Shown piece after piece: positions 45,436-55,005 of a stretch of 64,000 bases of DNA. Where the stretch lies: positions 1,488,001 to 1,552,000 of the forward strand of contig NC_014934.1 in the NCBI RefSeq assembly GCF_000186265.1. The letters run 5' to 3'. The notes below the pieces were generated by a model. The model had not been told where the DNA came from, made no database searches, and saw nothing but the letters and a program-made list of their open reading frames with translations. Position 1 is the stretch's first letter, and the number at the start of each line of letters is the position of its first letter. This stretch comes from Cellulophaga algicola DSM 14237 (GTDB taxonomy: Bacteria; Bacteroidota; Bacteroidia; Flavobacteriales; Flavobacteriaceae). A program made the position numbers and the translations under genes.

Positions 45436-46122
45436 TTAAGAAAACTTGCGCGAAATGAGTTCTACGAATCTAGTTTCGTACTCTTCTTTTCCTTGCCAAC
45501 TATTGTAATCTGGTTTTACCATATTTACAATAAATGCAATAGAACGTTCTTCTGTAGTAATTGTATTTAGTTGTGAGATTACACGGTTGTAATCTTCCAT
45601 ATTATTATTAAAAAGATGTTTAACAAAAGCTAAACGATCATTAAGTCCTACTTTTATCTCTTTCTGAAAAGTATCGTTAACAGACTTTTTTACCTCTTCA
45701 CTAACCTTTTTCTCTGTTTCTACCGGCATAAAAAGGTCTTTATCATTCTTCATTAGCGCGGGTGTTGCCATGAAATCTGCAAAGACATCTTCGGCTTCAG
45801 CACTCATAGGCATTTCAGAAACCATATCTTTTATAGTATCCATACCAGGAATCATAATATCTTCTTGATGTGGATTGCTTTCTGGTACCTGTTTATTTTC
45901 ATTCATTACCGCATTTGCTAATTCTTCAAACTTAGCAGCAATTGCATTTTTAGAAACATCTATCTCTATATCATTTAGCTCCTCTTCAATAAATTTAAGC
46001 ACCGCTAATTTTTCATACAACTCTTTTGATGCAGCATACATTCCTGTAATATCATTAATGTCATCAGCAGTAATAATATTTGTAGCAATTTTAACTAATT
46101 TTTTTTTCAGCTGTTTTTTCAT
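45436..46122 (-). CDS. Conserved hypothetical protein
   Basis: The 228-residue protein is acidic and helical with no signal peptide: an N-terminal helix pair (KKLVKIATNIITADDINDITGMYAASKELYEKLAVLKFIEEEL), a low-complexity Met/Glu-rich middle (about residues 80-140), and a C-terminal helical domain (NDRLAFVKHLFNNNMEDYNRVISQL, YETRFVELISRKF). I recognise no named domain. The N-terminal half resembles proteins that occur widely in Flavobacteria. It has its own terminator and lies divergently from tdk, so it is a single-gene unit. Confidence 0.7.
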   Translation of the reverse strand: MKKQLKKKLVKIATNIITADDINDITGMYAASKELYEKLAVLKFIEEELNDIEIDVSKNAIAAKFEELANAVMNENKQVPESNPHQEDIMIPGMDTIKDMVSEMPMSAEAEDVFADFMATPALMKNDKDLFMPVETEKKVSEEVKKSVNDTFQKEIKVGLNDRLAFVKHLFNNNMEDYNRVISQLNTITTEERSIAFIVNMVKPDYNSWQGKEEYETRFVELISRKFS

Positions 46123-46233
46123 CTGTCAAAATTTTTTATTCTAATCTATTATAAAAGACCGTGTTTGTTTAGTAATTTTATGGCTTCGTTTTAATAAAAC
46201 GGTTAACGTATAACTTTCGTCTAAAATTACAAA

Positions 46234-46875
46234 ATGTTTCTTGAAAATACTGTAAACCCTAAAGAACAATTTGGCTGGATCGAAGTTATCTGCGGTTCTA
46301 TGTTCTCTGGTAAGACAGAGGAACTTATCCGACGACTAAAGAGAGCCCAATTCGCTAAGCAAAAGGTTGAAATTTTTAAACCTCAGGTAGACACACGCTA
46401 TCATGAAGAAATGGTGGTATCACATGATGCCAACCAAATACGCTCTACTCCGGTGCCCGCTGCCGCAAATATTCGCTTGTTAGCTGATGGATGCGATGTA
46501 GTAGGAATTGATGAAGCTCAGTTTTTTGATGATGAAATTGTTGCCGTTTGTAATGATTTGGCAAATAGAGGAATTCGTGTTTTAGTTGCAGGTCTTGATA
46601 TGGATTTTAAAGGAAACCCTTTTGGTCCCATGCCCGCATTGATGGCTACAGCAGAATATGTTACCAAAGTGCATGCTATTTGTACACGCACTGGAAATTT
46701 AGCCAATTATAGCTTTAGAAAATCTACCAATGACAAATTAGTATTATTGGGCGAAACAGAAGCTTATGAACCTTTAAGCAGAGCTGCATATTACAAAGCT
46801 ATGCTCCGAGAAAAAATTAAAGATATTGATATTGAAGCGGAGCAAGTAAAAAACAATACAAACACCAATGGCTAA
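46234..46875 (+). CDS. tdk: Thymidine kinase
   Basis: The 213-residue type II thymidine kinase has the P-loop [15 protein letters not shown] (near residue 25), DTRY, the DEAQFF catalytic region and the lasso segment [15 protein letters not shown]. It phosphorylates thymidine with ATP in nucleotide salvage. Of the four zinc cysteines in typical enzymes only the first (ICTRTG) remains; the second is Thr and the later CRxCH is LSRAAYY, so it should be zinc-free or stabilised otherwise. The downstream alr gene overlaps its last eight bases, so the two are co-transcribed. Confidence 0.93.
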   Translation: MFLENTVNPKEQFGWIEVICGSMFSGKTEELIRRLKRAQFAKQKVEIFKPQVDTRYHEEMVVSHDANQIRSTPVPAAANIRLLADGCDVVGIDEAQFFDDEIVAVCNDLANRGIRVLVAGLDMDFKGNPFGPMPALMATAEYVTKVHAICTRTGNLANYSFRKSTNDKLVLLGETEAYEPLSRAAYYKAMLREKIKDIDIEAEQVKNNTNTNG

Positions 46876-47995
46876 GGCTCAAGAAACAGTTCTAGAAATA
46901 AACTTAACAGCTTTAGAACATAATTACCGGTACTTAAAAACAAAAATTTCTTCAAAAACTAAATTTCTAGGCGTAGTTAAAGCATTTGCTTACGGGAGCG
47001 ATGCCGTTTCTATTGCTCAGAAATTAGTGGCATTAGGTGCAGATTATCTTGCAGTTGCCTATACCGAAGAAGGTGTTTCACTTAGGAATGCAGGAATTAA
47101 AATTCCCATATTAGTTTTACACCCACAAATTGTAAGTTTTGATACTATTATTGAACGTTGCTTAGAACCTAATCTCTATTCAGAAAGAATATTAACTGCT
47201 TTTATAACTGCTGCTGAACGTCACCAACAAAAAATCTATCCGATACATTTAAAGTTTAATACAGGATTAAATAGGTTAGGCTTTAATGCTAAAGATATTC
47301 CTTCAATCGTTAAAAAACTCTCAGAAACTACGGCTGTAAAAGTGTTGTCTATTTTTTCACATTTGGCGGCTTCTGAAGATTTAGAGGAGAAAGATTTTAC
47401 CTTAAATCAAATTAAAAATTTCAATATAATCAGCACTCAAATAGATGCAGCTTTACCTTATATTCCCTTTAAACATTTAGCCAATACCTCCGGAATTATC
47501 AATTACCCAGAAGCACATTTTGATATGGTACGCAGCGGAATTGGCTTATACGGTTTTGGAAATGATATCGATGAAGATAAAAATTTTATTCCCGTAGCTA
47601 CGCTCAAAACAAATATCTCCCAGATTCATTATCTAGAACCTAATGAAAGTGTTGGGTACAACCGTGCTTTTACTTCAAACAAAAAAATAAAAACAGCAAC
47701 ATTACCATTAGGTCATGCCGATGGTATTGGTCGAGAATATGGGAATGGTAAAGGTGTTGTTTGTGTACACGGATATTACGCTCCCATCATAGGAAATACC
47801 TGCATGGACATGATTATGGTTGATGTTACAGACATTGATTGTTCTGAAGGCGATGAAGTAATCGTTTTTGGAAATAAACCAACTGCAACCGAATTTGCAG
47901 CAGGCGCTAATACTATTTCATATGAAGTACTTACCGGTATTTCTCAAAGAGTAAAGAGAGTTATCGTTGAACAACAAAACTCTATTAACATTTAA
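46868..47995 (+). CDS. alr: Alanine racemase
   Basis: The 375-residue PLP enzyme has the lysine motif [12 protein letters not shown] (near residue 38; family VVKANAYG), [11 protein letters not shown] (near 135), the PLP-phosphate region [11 protein letters not shown] (near 220) and the catalytic Tyr in [10 protein letters not shown] (near 260). It supplies D-alanine for peptidoglycan. In several Bacteroidetes Alr is fused to MurF; this is a stand-alone enzyme. It overlaps tdk by eight bases. Confidence 0.95.
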   Translation: MAKAQETVLEINLTALEHNYRYLKTKISSKTKFLGVVKAFAYGSDAVSIAQKLVALGADYLAVAYTEEGVSLRNAGIKIPILVLHPQIVSFDTIIERCLEPNLYSERILTAFITAAERHQQKIYPIHLKFNTGLNRLGFNAKDIPSIVKKLSETTAVKVLSIFSHLAASEDLEEKDFTLNQIKNFNIISTQIDAALPYIPFKHLANTSGIINYPEAHFDMVRSGIGLYGFGNDIDEDKNFIPVATLKTNISQIHYLEPNESVGYNRAFTSNKKIKTATLPLGHADGIGREYGNGKGVVCVHGYYAPIIGNTCMDMIMVDVTDIDCSEGDEVIVFGNKPTATEFAAGANTISYEVLTGISQRVKRVIVEQQNSINI

Positions 47996-48063
47996 TTAAG
48001 ATTTAATTTTTTAGTACCTTGCGGTACATTAAACTATTAACTAATAATTAAAAACACTAAATC

Positions 48064-48468
48064 ATGTTAAAAGAATTTAAAAATTTCATTATGACAGGTA
48101 ACGTCATTGAATTTGCAGTTGCAGTAATTATGGCTGGCGCATTAGGTGCTGTAATTAATGGATTTGTTAAAGATATCGCTATGCCATTTATTGGTTATTT
48201 CGCTGGCGGAATGAACTTTGAAGATATGCATATTGCAATGGACGGACAAGATTACACCACTTTAGCTGCCGCAAAAGAAGCAGGTGGAGCTGTAATCGCT
48301 TATGGTTCTTGGATTAACACTATTGTAAACTTATTAATCGTTGGATTAGTAATGTTCATTATTGTAAGAGCTTACAACAAAACAAAAACACCTCCTGCTC
48401 CTGCAGCTCCTGCTGGACCTTCTCAAGAAGATCTTCTTGCTGAAATTAGAGATTTATTGAAGAAATAA
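48064..48468 (+). CDS. mscL: Large-conductance mechanosensitive channel
   Basis: The 134-residue protein has the MscL N-terminal amphipathic helix and TM1 (LKEFKNFIMTGNVIEFAVAVIMAGALGAVINGFVKDIAMP), a short periplasmic loop and TM2 (GSWINTIVNLLIVGLVMFIIVRAYN), then an Ala/Pro linker and the C-terminal helix (QEDLLAEIRDLLKK). It forms the homopentameric channel that opens under hypo-osmotic shock. It is transcribed alone and ends in a strong terminator. Confidence 0.97.
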   Translation: MLKEFKNFIMTGNVIEFAVAVIMAGALGAVINGFVKDIAMPFIGYFAGGMNFEDMHIAMDGQDYTTLAAAKEAGGAVIAYGSWINTIVNLLIVGLVMFIIVRAYNKTKTPPAPAAPAGPSQEDLLAEIRDLLKK

Positions 48469-48522
48469 ATAATATTCATTATCCAATGTTTGGATAATAC
48501 CGCTGCACTGCAGTATTAATCT

Positions 48523-48565
48523 AAAGCCGTCAAGTACATTACGCTAATGTATTTGGCGGTTTTTC
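48523..48565 (+). terminator. Terminator after mscL
   Basis: A long stem (AAAGCCGTCAAGTACATTA with its near-complement TAATGTATTTGGCGG) around a 3-base loop ends in TTTTTC. It lies 55 bases after the mscL stop. Confidence 0.85.
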
Positions 48566-48615
48566 TTTTGCCTTACTCAATCCTTTTTTATTAAAATAAA
48601 AAATATCTAAAAGGA

Positions 48616-49002
48616 TTATTCTAAGGTTTTAAATATGGAATCTACATTAATTTTAGATATCGGTTTATCAAAATAGCCATATACTAAAGGATGTTCTTTT
48701 GCTAAAATGCGGTCTTTAGAATTTGTGAAAGCAGACAATATGTATATCCGGAGACTATTCTTGTTCTTTCCCGTTTTTTCTAATGCTTCTAAAAACTGCC
48801 AACCATCCATTTCTGGCATTACAAGATCTAGTAGTAATATATCCGGCAAATCAGTTCCTGAAAAGGCTTCATCCTGTATAAGGACTAAAACCTCTGCTGC
48901 ACTTTCAAAAATATCAATAGCACACAAAGTAGAAGATTGTCGTACTCCATATTGTGTAGCAAATCGTGATACTAAGTCGTCATCAATTATCCAAACCTTC
49001 AT
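48616..49002 (-). CDS. Stand-alone response regulator receiver protein
   Basis: The 128-residue protein is one CheY-like receiver domain: VWIIDDDLVSR (acidic pocket, residues about 2-8), the phospho-acceptor Asp in DILLLDLVMPEMDGW (near residue 57), the switch Ser/Thr in YILSAFTNS and the Lys in YGYFDKPIS (near residue 114). It has no output domain and would act by protein contact, probably receiving phosphate from a hybrid kinase elsewhere. No kinase is adjacent. It is divergent from asd. Confidence 0.92.
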   Translation of the reverse strand: MKVWIIDDDLVSRFATQYGVRQSSTLCAIDIFESAAEVLVLIQDEAFSGTDLPDILLLDLVMPEMDGWQFLEALEKTGKNKNSLRIYILSAFTNSKDRILAKEHPLVYGYFDKPISKINVDSIFKTLE

Positions 49003-49135
49003 ATTTTCTCTAAAACTTCTTATTTTGGCAAATTTATGGTTTTTAGACCTCCTAGCTTTAATATCATGAAAGATAATGAAATTTTGTTATAAATGTAACT
49101 TTTTGTTAAATTATAATTATTCATCTTTAATTTCT

Positions 49136-49166
49136 TTGTCCAATTAATCGTATTGAAGTACATTTG
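49136..49166 (+). promoter_or_regulatory. Probable promoter of asd
   Basis: TTG at 49136-49138, a 20-base spacer and TACATTTG at 49159-49166 closely match the flavobacterial consensus (usual spacer 19). The asd ATG lies 19 bases downstream of the -7 box. Confidence 0.5.
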
Positions 49167-49185
49167 TTGCTCAAAATTTATAACA

Positions 49186-50175
49186 ATGAAAGTAGCAGTT
49201 GTAGGTGCAACAGGTATGGTAGGAGAAGTAATGCTAAAAGTTTTAGCAGAACGTAATTTTCCTATCACAGAATTATTATTAGTAGCTTCTGAACGTTCAG
49301 TAGGCAAGAAAATGACCTATCAAAACAAAGAATATACCGTAATAGGTTTAGCTGATGCTTTGGCTGCAAAACCACAGATTGCCATTTTTTCTGCTGGCGG
49401 AGAGACCTCAACAGAATGGGCTCCTAAATTTGCAGCAGTAGGTACCACCGTGATTGATAATTCATCTGCATGGAGAATGGATCCTACTAAAAAATTAGTA
49501 GTCCCAGAAATCAATGCAGACCAATTAACAAAGGAAGATAAAATTATTGCGAATCCTAATTGCTCTACGATTCAATTAGTGATGTGTCTTGCGCCTCTTC
49601 ATAAAAAATATAAAATGAAAAGAGTGGTAATTTCTACCTACCAATCTGTTTCTGGAACTGGTGTTAAAGCTGTTCAACAATTAGAAAATGAAATTGCAGG
49701 TATACAAGGAGAAATGGCTTACCCTTATCCTATAGGAAGAAATGCATTACCACATTGTGATGTTTTTTTAGAAAATGGATATACTAAAGAAGAAATGAAA
49801 TTAGCGCGTGAACCTCAAAAAATATTTGATGATCGTAGCTTTTCTATAACAGCTACAGCAGTACGTATCCCTACTGCAGGAGGACATTCTGAATCTGTAA
49901 ATGTTGAGTTTGAAAACGATTTTGATCTCACTGATGTACGTAAACTATTAAGCGAATCATCAGGAGTTATTGTACAAGACAATCCTGATACCAACACGTA
50001 CCCAATGCCTATTTATGCACATGATAAAGATGATGTTTTTGTGGGACGTATTCGTAGAGATGAGACCCAAAGAAACACGTTAAACATGTGGATTGTTGCT
50101 GATAACCTTAGAAAAGGAGCCGCAACCAATGCGGTACAAATTGGAGAATATTTAGTAGCACACAACTTAGTGTAA
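49186..50175 (+). CDS. asd: Aspartate-semialdehyde dehydrogenase
   Basis: The 329-residue protein starts at the ATG at 49186 with MKVAVVGATGMVGEVMLK (NADP-binding loop); an upstream in-frame start overlaps the promoter. The catalytic Cys lies in NPNCSTIQL (near residue 130) and the catalytic His in TAGGHSESVNVEF (near 230). It reduces aspartyl phosphate to the semialdehyde for lysine, threonine and methionine synthesis. The gene is monocistronic with its own promoter and a terminator. Confidence 0.95.
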   Translation: MKVAVVGATGMVGEVMLKVLAERNFPITELLLVASERSVGKKMTYQNKEYTVIGLADALAAKPQIAIFSAGGETSTEWAPKFAAVGTTVIDNSSAWRMDPTKKLVVPEINADQLTKEDKIIANPNCSTIQLVMCLAPLHKKYKMKRVVISTYQSVSGTGVKAVQQLENEIAGIQGEMAYPYPIGRNALPHCDVFLENGYTKEEMKLAREPQKIFDDRSFSITATAVRIPTAGGHSESVNVEFENDFDLTDVRKLLSESSGVIVQDNPDTNTYPMPIYAHDKDDVFVGRIRRDETQRNTLNMWIVADNLRKGAATNAVQIGEYLVAHNLV

Positions 50176-50197
50176 CTCCTAAACCCTAAAGAATGTT

Positions 50198-50233
50198 AAA
50201 ACCTTTGCACAAGCCTGTTGCAAAGGTTTTTTT
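50198..50233 (+). terminator. Terminator after asd
   Basis: AAAACCTTTGCA pairs perfectly with TGCAAAGGTTTT around a 9-base loop, followed by further T. A TTG immediately after it opens the next frame early but is unlikely to be the start codon. Confidence 0.88.
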
Positions 50234-50266
50234 GTGTTATTTTTAGAGGGACTAATTAAACGACCT

Positions 50267-52426
50267 ATGAAAAAAATTGCCAGCATAGCACTTACTACCA
50301 TACTATTAGTAAGTTGCGAAACAACACCTAAAAAAGAAAAAATAACTGTGAATTATCCTACAACACATAAAGCAGATAGTATAGACACCTATTTTGGCAC
50401 TGAAATAAAAGACCCATACCGGTGGTTAGAAGATGATAAAAGCTCAGAAACGGAAGCCTGGGTAAAAGCTCAGAACAAAGTTACATATGGCTATTTAGAA
50501 CACATTCCTTTTCGTTCAGATTTAAAGAAGCGCTTAGAGAAACTATGGAATTATGAAAAATTAGGATCCCCCTTTACGGAGGGCGACTATCATTATTTCT
50601 ATAAAAATGACGGACTTCAAAACCAATATGTAGTCTATAGAAAAAAAGGAGAAGATACAGAAGCAGAAGTTTTTTTAGATCCTAATACCTTTTCTAAAGA
50701 TGGCACAACCTCTCTAGCAGGTCTAGACTTTTCTAAAGATGGAAGCAAAGCTGCTTATTCTATCTCCGAAGGTGGTAGTGATTGGCGCAAAGTAATCATC
50801 TTAGATGCTACCAAAAACGAGGTTATTGAAGACACCTTAGTCGATATTAAATTCAGTGGCGTCTCTTGGAAAGAAAATGACGGGTTCTACTACTCCAGCT
50901 ATGACAAGCCAAAAGGAAGTGAATTATCTGCCAAAACAGATCAGCACAAATTATACTATCATAAATTGGGAACACCTCAAAAAGAAGATATTTTAATTTA
51001 CGGGGGAACTCCTGATCAAAAACACCGCTATATAAGCGGTAGCGTTACTGAAGATGGCCACTACTTATTTGTTTACCCAAAAACATCAACCTCAGGAAGT
51101 AAGCTTTTAATGAAAGACCTTACAAAACCAGAGGCTAAGTTTGTAACGATTCTTGACCATACTGATACCGATAGCTATGTCATTGAAAACGAAGGTTCTA
51201 AATTGTATATTATGACCAATATGGGCGCTCCAAACCAGAAAGTAGTTACCGTTGATGCGGCAAATCCTAGCTCAGAAAATTGGGTAGATTTTATTCCTGA
51301 AACTGAAAATGTTTTGTCACCAAGTACGGGCGGAGGCTATTTTTTTGCAGAATATATGGTTGATGCTATTTCTAAAGTATATCAATATGATTACGATGGG
51401 AAACTAATTCGTGAAGTGAAATTACCTGGCGTTGGTTCCGCAGGAGGTTTTGGCGGTAAAAAGGAGGAAAAAGAATTCTACTTTTCATTTACCAACTACA
51501 GTACCCCTGGATCTTTATACAAGTATAGCGTAGAAACAGGCGACTACACACAGTATTGGAAACCAAGTATAGATTTCAATCCATCGGACTATGAATCTAA
51601 GCAAGTATTCTTCACCTCAAAAGATGGCACAAAAGTTCCAATGATTATTACCCACAAAAAAGGTATAGAACTCAATGGCAAAAATCCGACTATATTATAT
51701 GGTTATGGTGGTTTTAATATCAGCCTAACTCCTTCTTTTAGCATTGCAAATGCTGTTTGGATGGAACAAGGTGGTATCTATGCTGTTCCTAACCTAAGAG
51801 GTGGCGGTGAATATGGTAAAAAATGGCACGATGCTGGAACAAAATTACAGAAGCAAAATGTGTTTGATGATTTTATTGCTGCCGCAGAATACCTAATTAA
51901 GAAAAAATATACTTCTAAAGAATACTTAGCCATTAAAGGAGGTTCTAATGGTGGGTTATTGGTAGGCGCAGTTATGACACAAAGACCAGATTTAATGAAA
52001 GTTGCCATGCCAGCCGTAGGTGTTTTAGACATGCTACGTTACCATACCTTTACCTCCGGTGCAGGCTGGGCTTATGATTACGGAACTTCTGAAGATAATA
52101 AAGAGATGTTTGAGTACTTAAAGGGATATTCTCCTGTACACAATGTAAAAAAAGGAACCGCATATCCCGCAACTATAGTTACCACCGGTGATCATGATGA
52201 CCGTGTAGTGCCTGCACATAGTTTTAAATTTGCCGCAGCCCTACAAGAAGCACAAGCGGGAGACAACCCTACTTTAATACGTATTGATGTAAATGCTGGA
52301 CATGGCGCAGGTAAATCTACCGAAGCTATTATTAATGAGCAAGTAGACCTACAGGCTTTTACGCTATTTAACATGGGGTTTGATAAACTACCGAACCAAG
52401 CCGTTTTAAAAGAGTTTAAAGAATAA
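50267..52426 (+). CDS. Prolyl oligopeptidase (S9A), lipoprotein
   Basis: About 719 residues from the ATG at 50267, which begins a lipoprotein signal peptide with lipobox LLVSC; a longer TTG start overlaps the terminator. The N-terminal propeller (about 70-430) is followed by the hydrolase domain with the nucleophile motif KGGSNGGLLVG (Ser near residue 560), the acid Asp in TGDHDDRVVPAH and the His in VNAGHGAGKS. It cleaves short peptides after proline and is anchored to the envelope. It is monocistronic, with terminators on both sides. Confidence 0.94.
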   Translation: MKKIASIALTTILLVSCETTPKKEKITVNYPTTHKADSIDTYFGTEIKDPYRWLEDDKSSETEAWVKAQNKVTYGYLEHIPFRSDLKKRLEKLWNYEKLGSPFTEGDYHYFYKNDGLQNQYVVYRKKGEDTEAEVFLDPNTFSKDGTTSLAGLDFSKDGSKAAYSISEGGSDWRKVIILDATKNEVIEDTLVDIKFSGVSWKENDGFYYSSYDKPKGSELSAKTDQHKLYYHKLGTPQKEDILIYGGTPDQKHRYISGSVTEDGHYLFVYPKTSTSGSKLLMKDLTKPEAKFVTILDHTDTDSYVIENEGSKLYIMTNMGAPNQKVVTVDAANPSSENWVDFIPETENVLSPSTGGGYFFAEYMVDAISKVYQYDYDGKLIREVKLPGVGSAGGFGGKKEEKEFYFSFTNYSTPGSLYKYSVETGDYTQYWKPSIDFNPSDYESKQVFFTSKDGTKVPMIITHKKGIELNGKNPTILYGYGGFNISLTPSFSIANAVWMEQGGIYAVPNLRGGGEYGKKWHDAGTKLQKQNVFDDFIAAAEYLIKKKYTSKEYLAIKGGSNGGLLVGAVMTQRPDLMKVAMPAVGVLDMLRYHTFTSGAGWAYDYGTSEDNKEMFEYLKGYSPVHNVKKGTAYPATIVTTGDHDDRVVPAHSFKFAAALQEAQAGDNPTLIRIDVNAGHGAGKSTEAIINEQVDLQAFTLFNMGFDKLPNQAVLKEFKE

Positions 52427-52446
52427 TATTTCAAATAATTAAGAAT

Positions 52447-52477
52447 AAAATCCGTTTCCTCTGGGAACGGATTTTTT
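52447..52477 (+). terminator. Terminator after the prolyl oligopeptidase gene
   Basis: AAAATCCGTT pairs with AACGGATTTT (with further C-G pairs near the loop), ending in six T. It lies 20 bases after the stop. Confidence 0.85.
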
Positions 52478-52508
52478 ATTTCTAATTTTGTCCGTAATAG
52501 AACATCCT

Positions 52509-53486
52509 ATGTTACACGTAAACAAACTTTCTTTTTCATACTCATCCAATCAAATCATTTCTGATATTAGCTTTACTGCTGAAAAAGGAGCACATATTTC
52601 TATTATTGGAGAAAGTGGCTGCGGAAAAAGTACCCTATTGAAACTTCTCTATGGTATTTTACAACCTAATACTGGGACTATACTTTGGGATGATAAACCT
52701 GTTTTTGGACCTGATTTTAAATTGGTTCCAGGAGAGACCTTCATGAAATACCTTTCTCAAGATTTTGATTTGATGCCCTATTTATCAGTAGAAGATAATG
52801 TAAGTCAGTTTTTATCTGTTTTTTATCCAAAAGAACTAAAAGAGCGTACAGATGAGCTTCTAGAAATGATTGAGATGACTGCATTTGCCAAGACCAAAGT
52901 AAAACTATTAAGCGGTGGTCAACAGCAAAGAGTAGCTTTAGCAAGAGTTCTTGCTCAGAAACCTGAGATTCTTTTACTAGATGAACCTTTTAGCCATATT
53001 GATAATTCCAGAAAGAATACGTTAAGGAGAAATCTTTTTAATTACCTGAAGTCTGAAAAAATAACCTGCATAGTAGCTTCACATGATACCCATGATATAC
53101 TCTCATTTGCAGATGAGATATTAGTGCTAAAAGACCAAGGCATAGCTGCAAAAGCAAAACCAGAAGAGTTATACAATCATCCTCAAAAGAAACATATTGC
53201 TTTACTTTTTGGTGATGTAAACCTAATTGCCATTTCCTTATTAAAGCCCTATGCAACTATTGAAAAATCTATTTTAGTATACCCATCAGAACTTATAATT
53301 TCAGAAAATAGCGGCTTAAAAGTGTGGGTCAAAAATTCTTATTTTAAAGGCTCTCATTACTTAATTGAAAGTAAACTTAATGAGACCGATACTATATTAT
53401 TCAACGCTCCTCATGCTTTAGAAGCAGAAAAAGAAGTATACCTAAACGTAGCCCTAGAAACTATAAATACAAGAATAAAAGACTGA
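52509..53486 (+). CDS. Orphan ABC transporter ATP-binding protein
   Basis: About 325 residues from the ATG at 52509; a TTG seven codons upstream is possible but less likely. It has Walker A (GESGCGKST, near 40), Q-loop (SQDFDLMPYLSVEDN), the ABC signature LSGGQQQRVALARVL, Walker B (ILLLDEPFSHID) and the switch His (ASHDTHD). A C-terminal TOBE-like region (about 235-325) follows, as in PotA/FbpC-type import ATPases. No permease or binding protein is next to it. The gene is 2 bases before an ArfB-like gene in the same direction, so the two are likely translated together; partners must lie elsewhere. Confidence 0.9.
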   Translation: MLHVNKLSFSYSSNQIISDISFTAEKGAHISIIGESGCGKSTLLKLLYGILQPNTGTILWDDKPVFGPDFKLVPGETFMKYLSQDFDLMPYLSVEDNVSQFLSVFYPKELKERTDELLEMIEMTAFAKTKVKLLSGGQQQRVALARVLAQKPEILLLDEPFSHIDNSRKNTLRRNLFNYLKSEKITCIVASHDTHDILSFADEILVLKDQGIAAKAKPEELYNHPQKKHIALLFGDVNLIAISLLKPYATIEKSILVYPSELIISENSGLKVWVKNSYFKGSHYLIESKLNETDTILFNAPHALEAEKEVYLNVALETINTRIKD

Positions 53487-53488
53487 TT

Positions 53489-53890
53489 TTGAACAAGGAA
53501 CTTATCGTGAACGAATTACAATTTAAGGCCGTTAGGAGTAGCGGAGCTGGTGGTCAACATGTAAATAAAGTGTCTACCAAAATTGAGTTGTTTTTTGATG
53601 TAGTAAATTCTACTAGTTTAAACATTCTTGAAAAAGAAAAGATTTATTTAAAATTAAAGAACAAGCTAAATAAAGAACATGTTTTGCAACTACAATGTGA
53701 CGAAAGTAGAAGTCAGCATAAAAACAAAACACTTGCTATAAAAAGGTTCCTAGGACTTTTAGAAAATGCGCTAAAAGAACCTAAGAAACGTAAACGAACG
53801 AAACCGAGTAGATCTTCAATAGAAAAGCGCTTACACAGTAAAAAGAAAGCGGCAGAAAAAAAAGCAAATCGCACCAAAAACAATTGGTAA
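53489..53890 (+). CDS. ArfB/YaeJ-like peptidyl-tRNA hydrolase (release-factor-like)
   Basis: The 133-residue protein has the class I release-factor catalytic motif in RSSGAGGQHVNKVSTKIEL (GGQ near residue 20) and a basic C-terminal tail (KKRKRTKPSRSS, then KKKAAEKKANRTKNN) that in ArfB enters the empty mRNA channel of stalled ribosomes. It should hydrolyse peptidyl-tRNA on ribosomes stalled without a stop codon. It lacks a stop-codon-reading domain. The start is a TTG, 2 bases after the ABC stop codon; a GTG six codons on is a possible alternative. Confidence 0.9.
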   Translation: MNKELIVNELQFKAVRSSGAGGQHVNKVSTKIELFFDVVNSTSLNILEKEKIYLKLKNKLNKEHVLQLQCDESRSQHKNKTLAIKRFLGLLENALKEPKKRKRTKPSRSSIEKRLHSKKKAAEKKANRTKNNW

Positions 53891-53959
53891 TTACCAAACA
53901 ATTAAAGGCACAAATAACTACTAAACTTTGCGTATTTTTATAGTTCTAAAGTTGAACAG

Positions 53960-54469
53960 ATGAAAACCGTATTAAGCTTATGCTGCCTGTTATTTATTTT
54001 TGCATCTTGTGAAGATAAAGAACCCAAATCATCAGACACTAATCTGAATTGGAAACAAAGAATGCATACCACCACTTTACCTGACTCTTTAGAAAGTGGC
54101 AGCAGCTACCTATCTGTCTATTCACAGATTTATAGCGTTACAGAACATGTTACACATGATTTAACGGCTACGGTAAGCATCCGAAACACGAGTAGAAAAG
54201 ATACTTTATACATTACTAAAGGAGAATATTTTGATTCTCAAGGAAAACATCTTAACACGTATATTGATAAAACAATTTATCTGAATCCGCTTGAAACTTT
54301 AGCCATTGTTATTGCTGAAAAAGATAAAGAAGGAGGTCCAGGTGCTAATTTTATTTTTGATTGGCAAGTAAAGCCAAGCACATCAGAACCTTTATTTGAA
54401 AGTGTAATGATTTCTACTTCGGGCTCTCAAGGCTTGTCTTTTACTACGCAAGGAAAAAAAATAGATTAG
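53960..54469 (+). CDS. DUF3124-family lipoprotein
   Basis: The 169-residue protein has a lipobox (FIFASC, near residue 17) followed by a beta-sandwich with the DUF3124 pattern: DLTATVSIRNTSRKDTLYI, LNPLETLAIVIAEKDKEGGPGANFIFDW and ESVMISTSGSQGLSFTTQGK. No function is known for the family. It is followed by an FKBP lipoprotein gene 37 bases downstream on the same strand. TACTTTG-like boxes upstream are too weak to call. Confidence 0.78.
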   Translation: MKTVLSLCCLLFIFASCEDKEPKSSDTNLNWKQRMHTTTLPDSLESGSSYLSVYSQIYSVTEHVTHDLTATVSIRNTSRKDTLYITKGEYFDSQGKHLNTYIDKTIYLNPLETLAIVIAEKDKEGGPGANFIFDWQVKPSTSEPLFESVMISTSGSQGLSFTTQGKKID

Positions 54470-54506
54470 AATTAAATTAGGCTACATATATTTGTAAAAA
54501 AAACAA

Positions 54507-54962
54507 ATGAAAAATATCTTTTTGTCTTTATGCATTATCCTATTTTTAGGCTGTAGTGGTGATAAAGAAAACATTGATTATGTTACCCAAAATGAAGCTG
54601 ATATAGCTGCGTATATCGCTGCAAATAACATTGAAGCCATTAGAAGTGAAACAGGTCTGTACTATAGTATTGATGAACAAGGCGATGGCGAAAAGCCAAT
54701 GGCTAGTTCTAGCGTTACGGTTGCTTATAAAGGCTACTTTTTAGATGGAGCTGTCTTTGACGAAAGCGATGCTAGTGGAATTACTTTTAACCTAAATGGC
54801 GTAATTCAAGGGTGGACAGAAGGTATCACCTATTTTAATGAAGGTGGTTCTGGAAAACTTTTTGTGCCGGCACATTTAGGGTACGGATCAAACGACAATA
54901 GATCCATACCTGGTGGTTCTGTTTTAATTTTTGATATCAACTTATTGAAAATAAACAATTAA
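54507..54962 (+). CDS. FKBP-type peptidyl-prolyl cis-trans isomerase, lipoprotein
   Basis: The 151-residue protein has a lipobox (ILFLGC, near residue 16) and a single FKBP domain: VTVAYKGYFLDGAVFDES, NGVIQGWTEGITYFNEGG, KLFVPAHLGYGSNDNRS, IPGGSVLIFDINLLKI. It should speed proline isomerisation of periplasmic or surface proteins. It resembles the FKBP lipoproteins associated with gliding or the envelope in Flavobacteria but is too short to be GldI. A -7-like TATATTTG lies about 12 bases before the ATG. Confidence 0.9.
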   Translation: MKNIFLSLCIILFLGCSGDKENIDYVTQNEADIAAYIAANNIEAIRSETGLYYSIDEQGDGEKPMASSSVTVAYKGYFLDGAVFDESDASGITFNLNGVIQGWTEGITYFNEGGSGKLFVPAHLGYGSNDNRSIPGGSVLIFDINLLKINN

Positions 54963-54970
54963 AAAATAAA

Positions 54971-55005
54971 ATGAAATTCTCTAAAACAGATTTAGAGAAT
55001 TTCAT
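54971..55005 (-). terminator. Terminator of the GreA-like gene, overlapping its stop codon
   Basis: ATGAAATTCTCTAAA and its exact complement form a 15-bp stem with a 5-base loop, followed leftward by TTTTATTTTTT. The right arm includes the last codons and stop codon of the GreA-like gene. It may also help to stop the convergent FKBP transcript. Confidence 0.75.
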
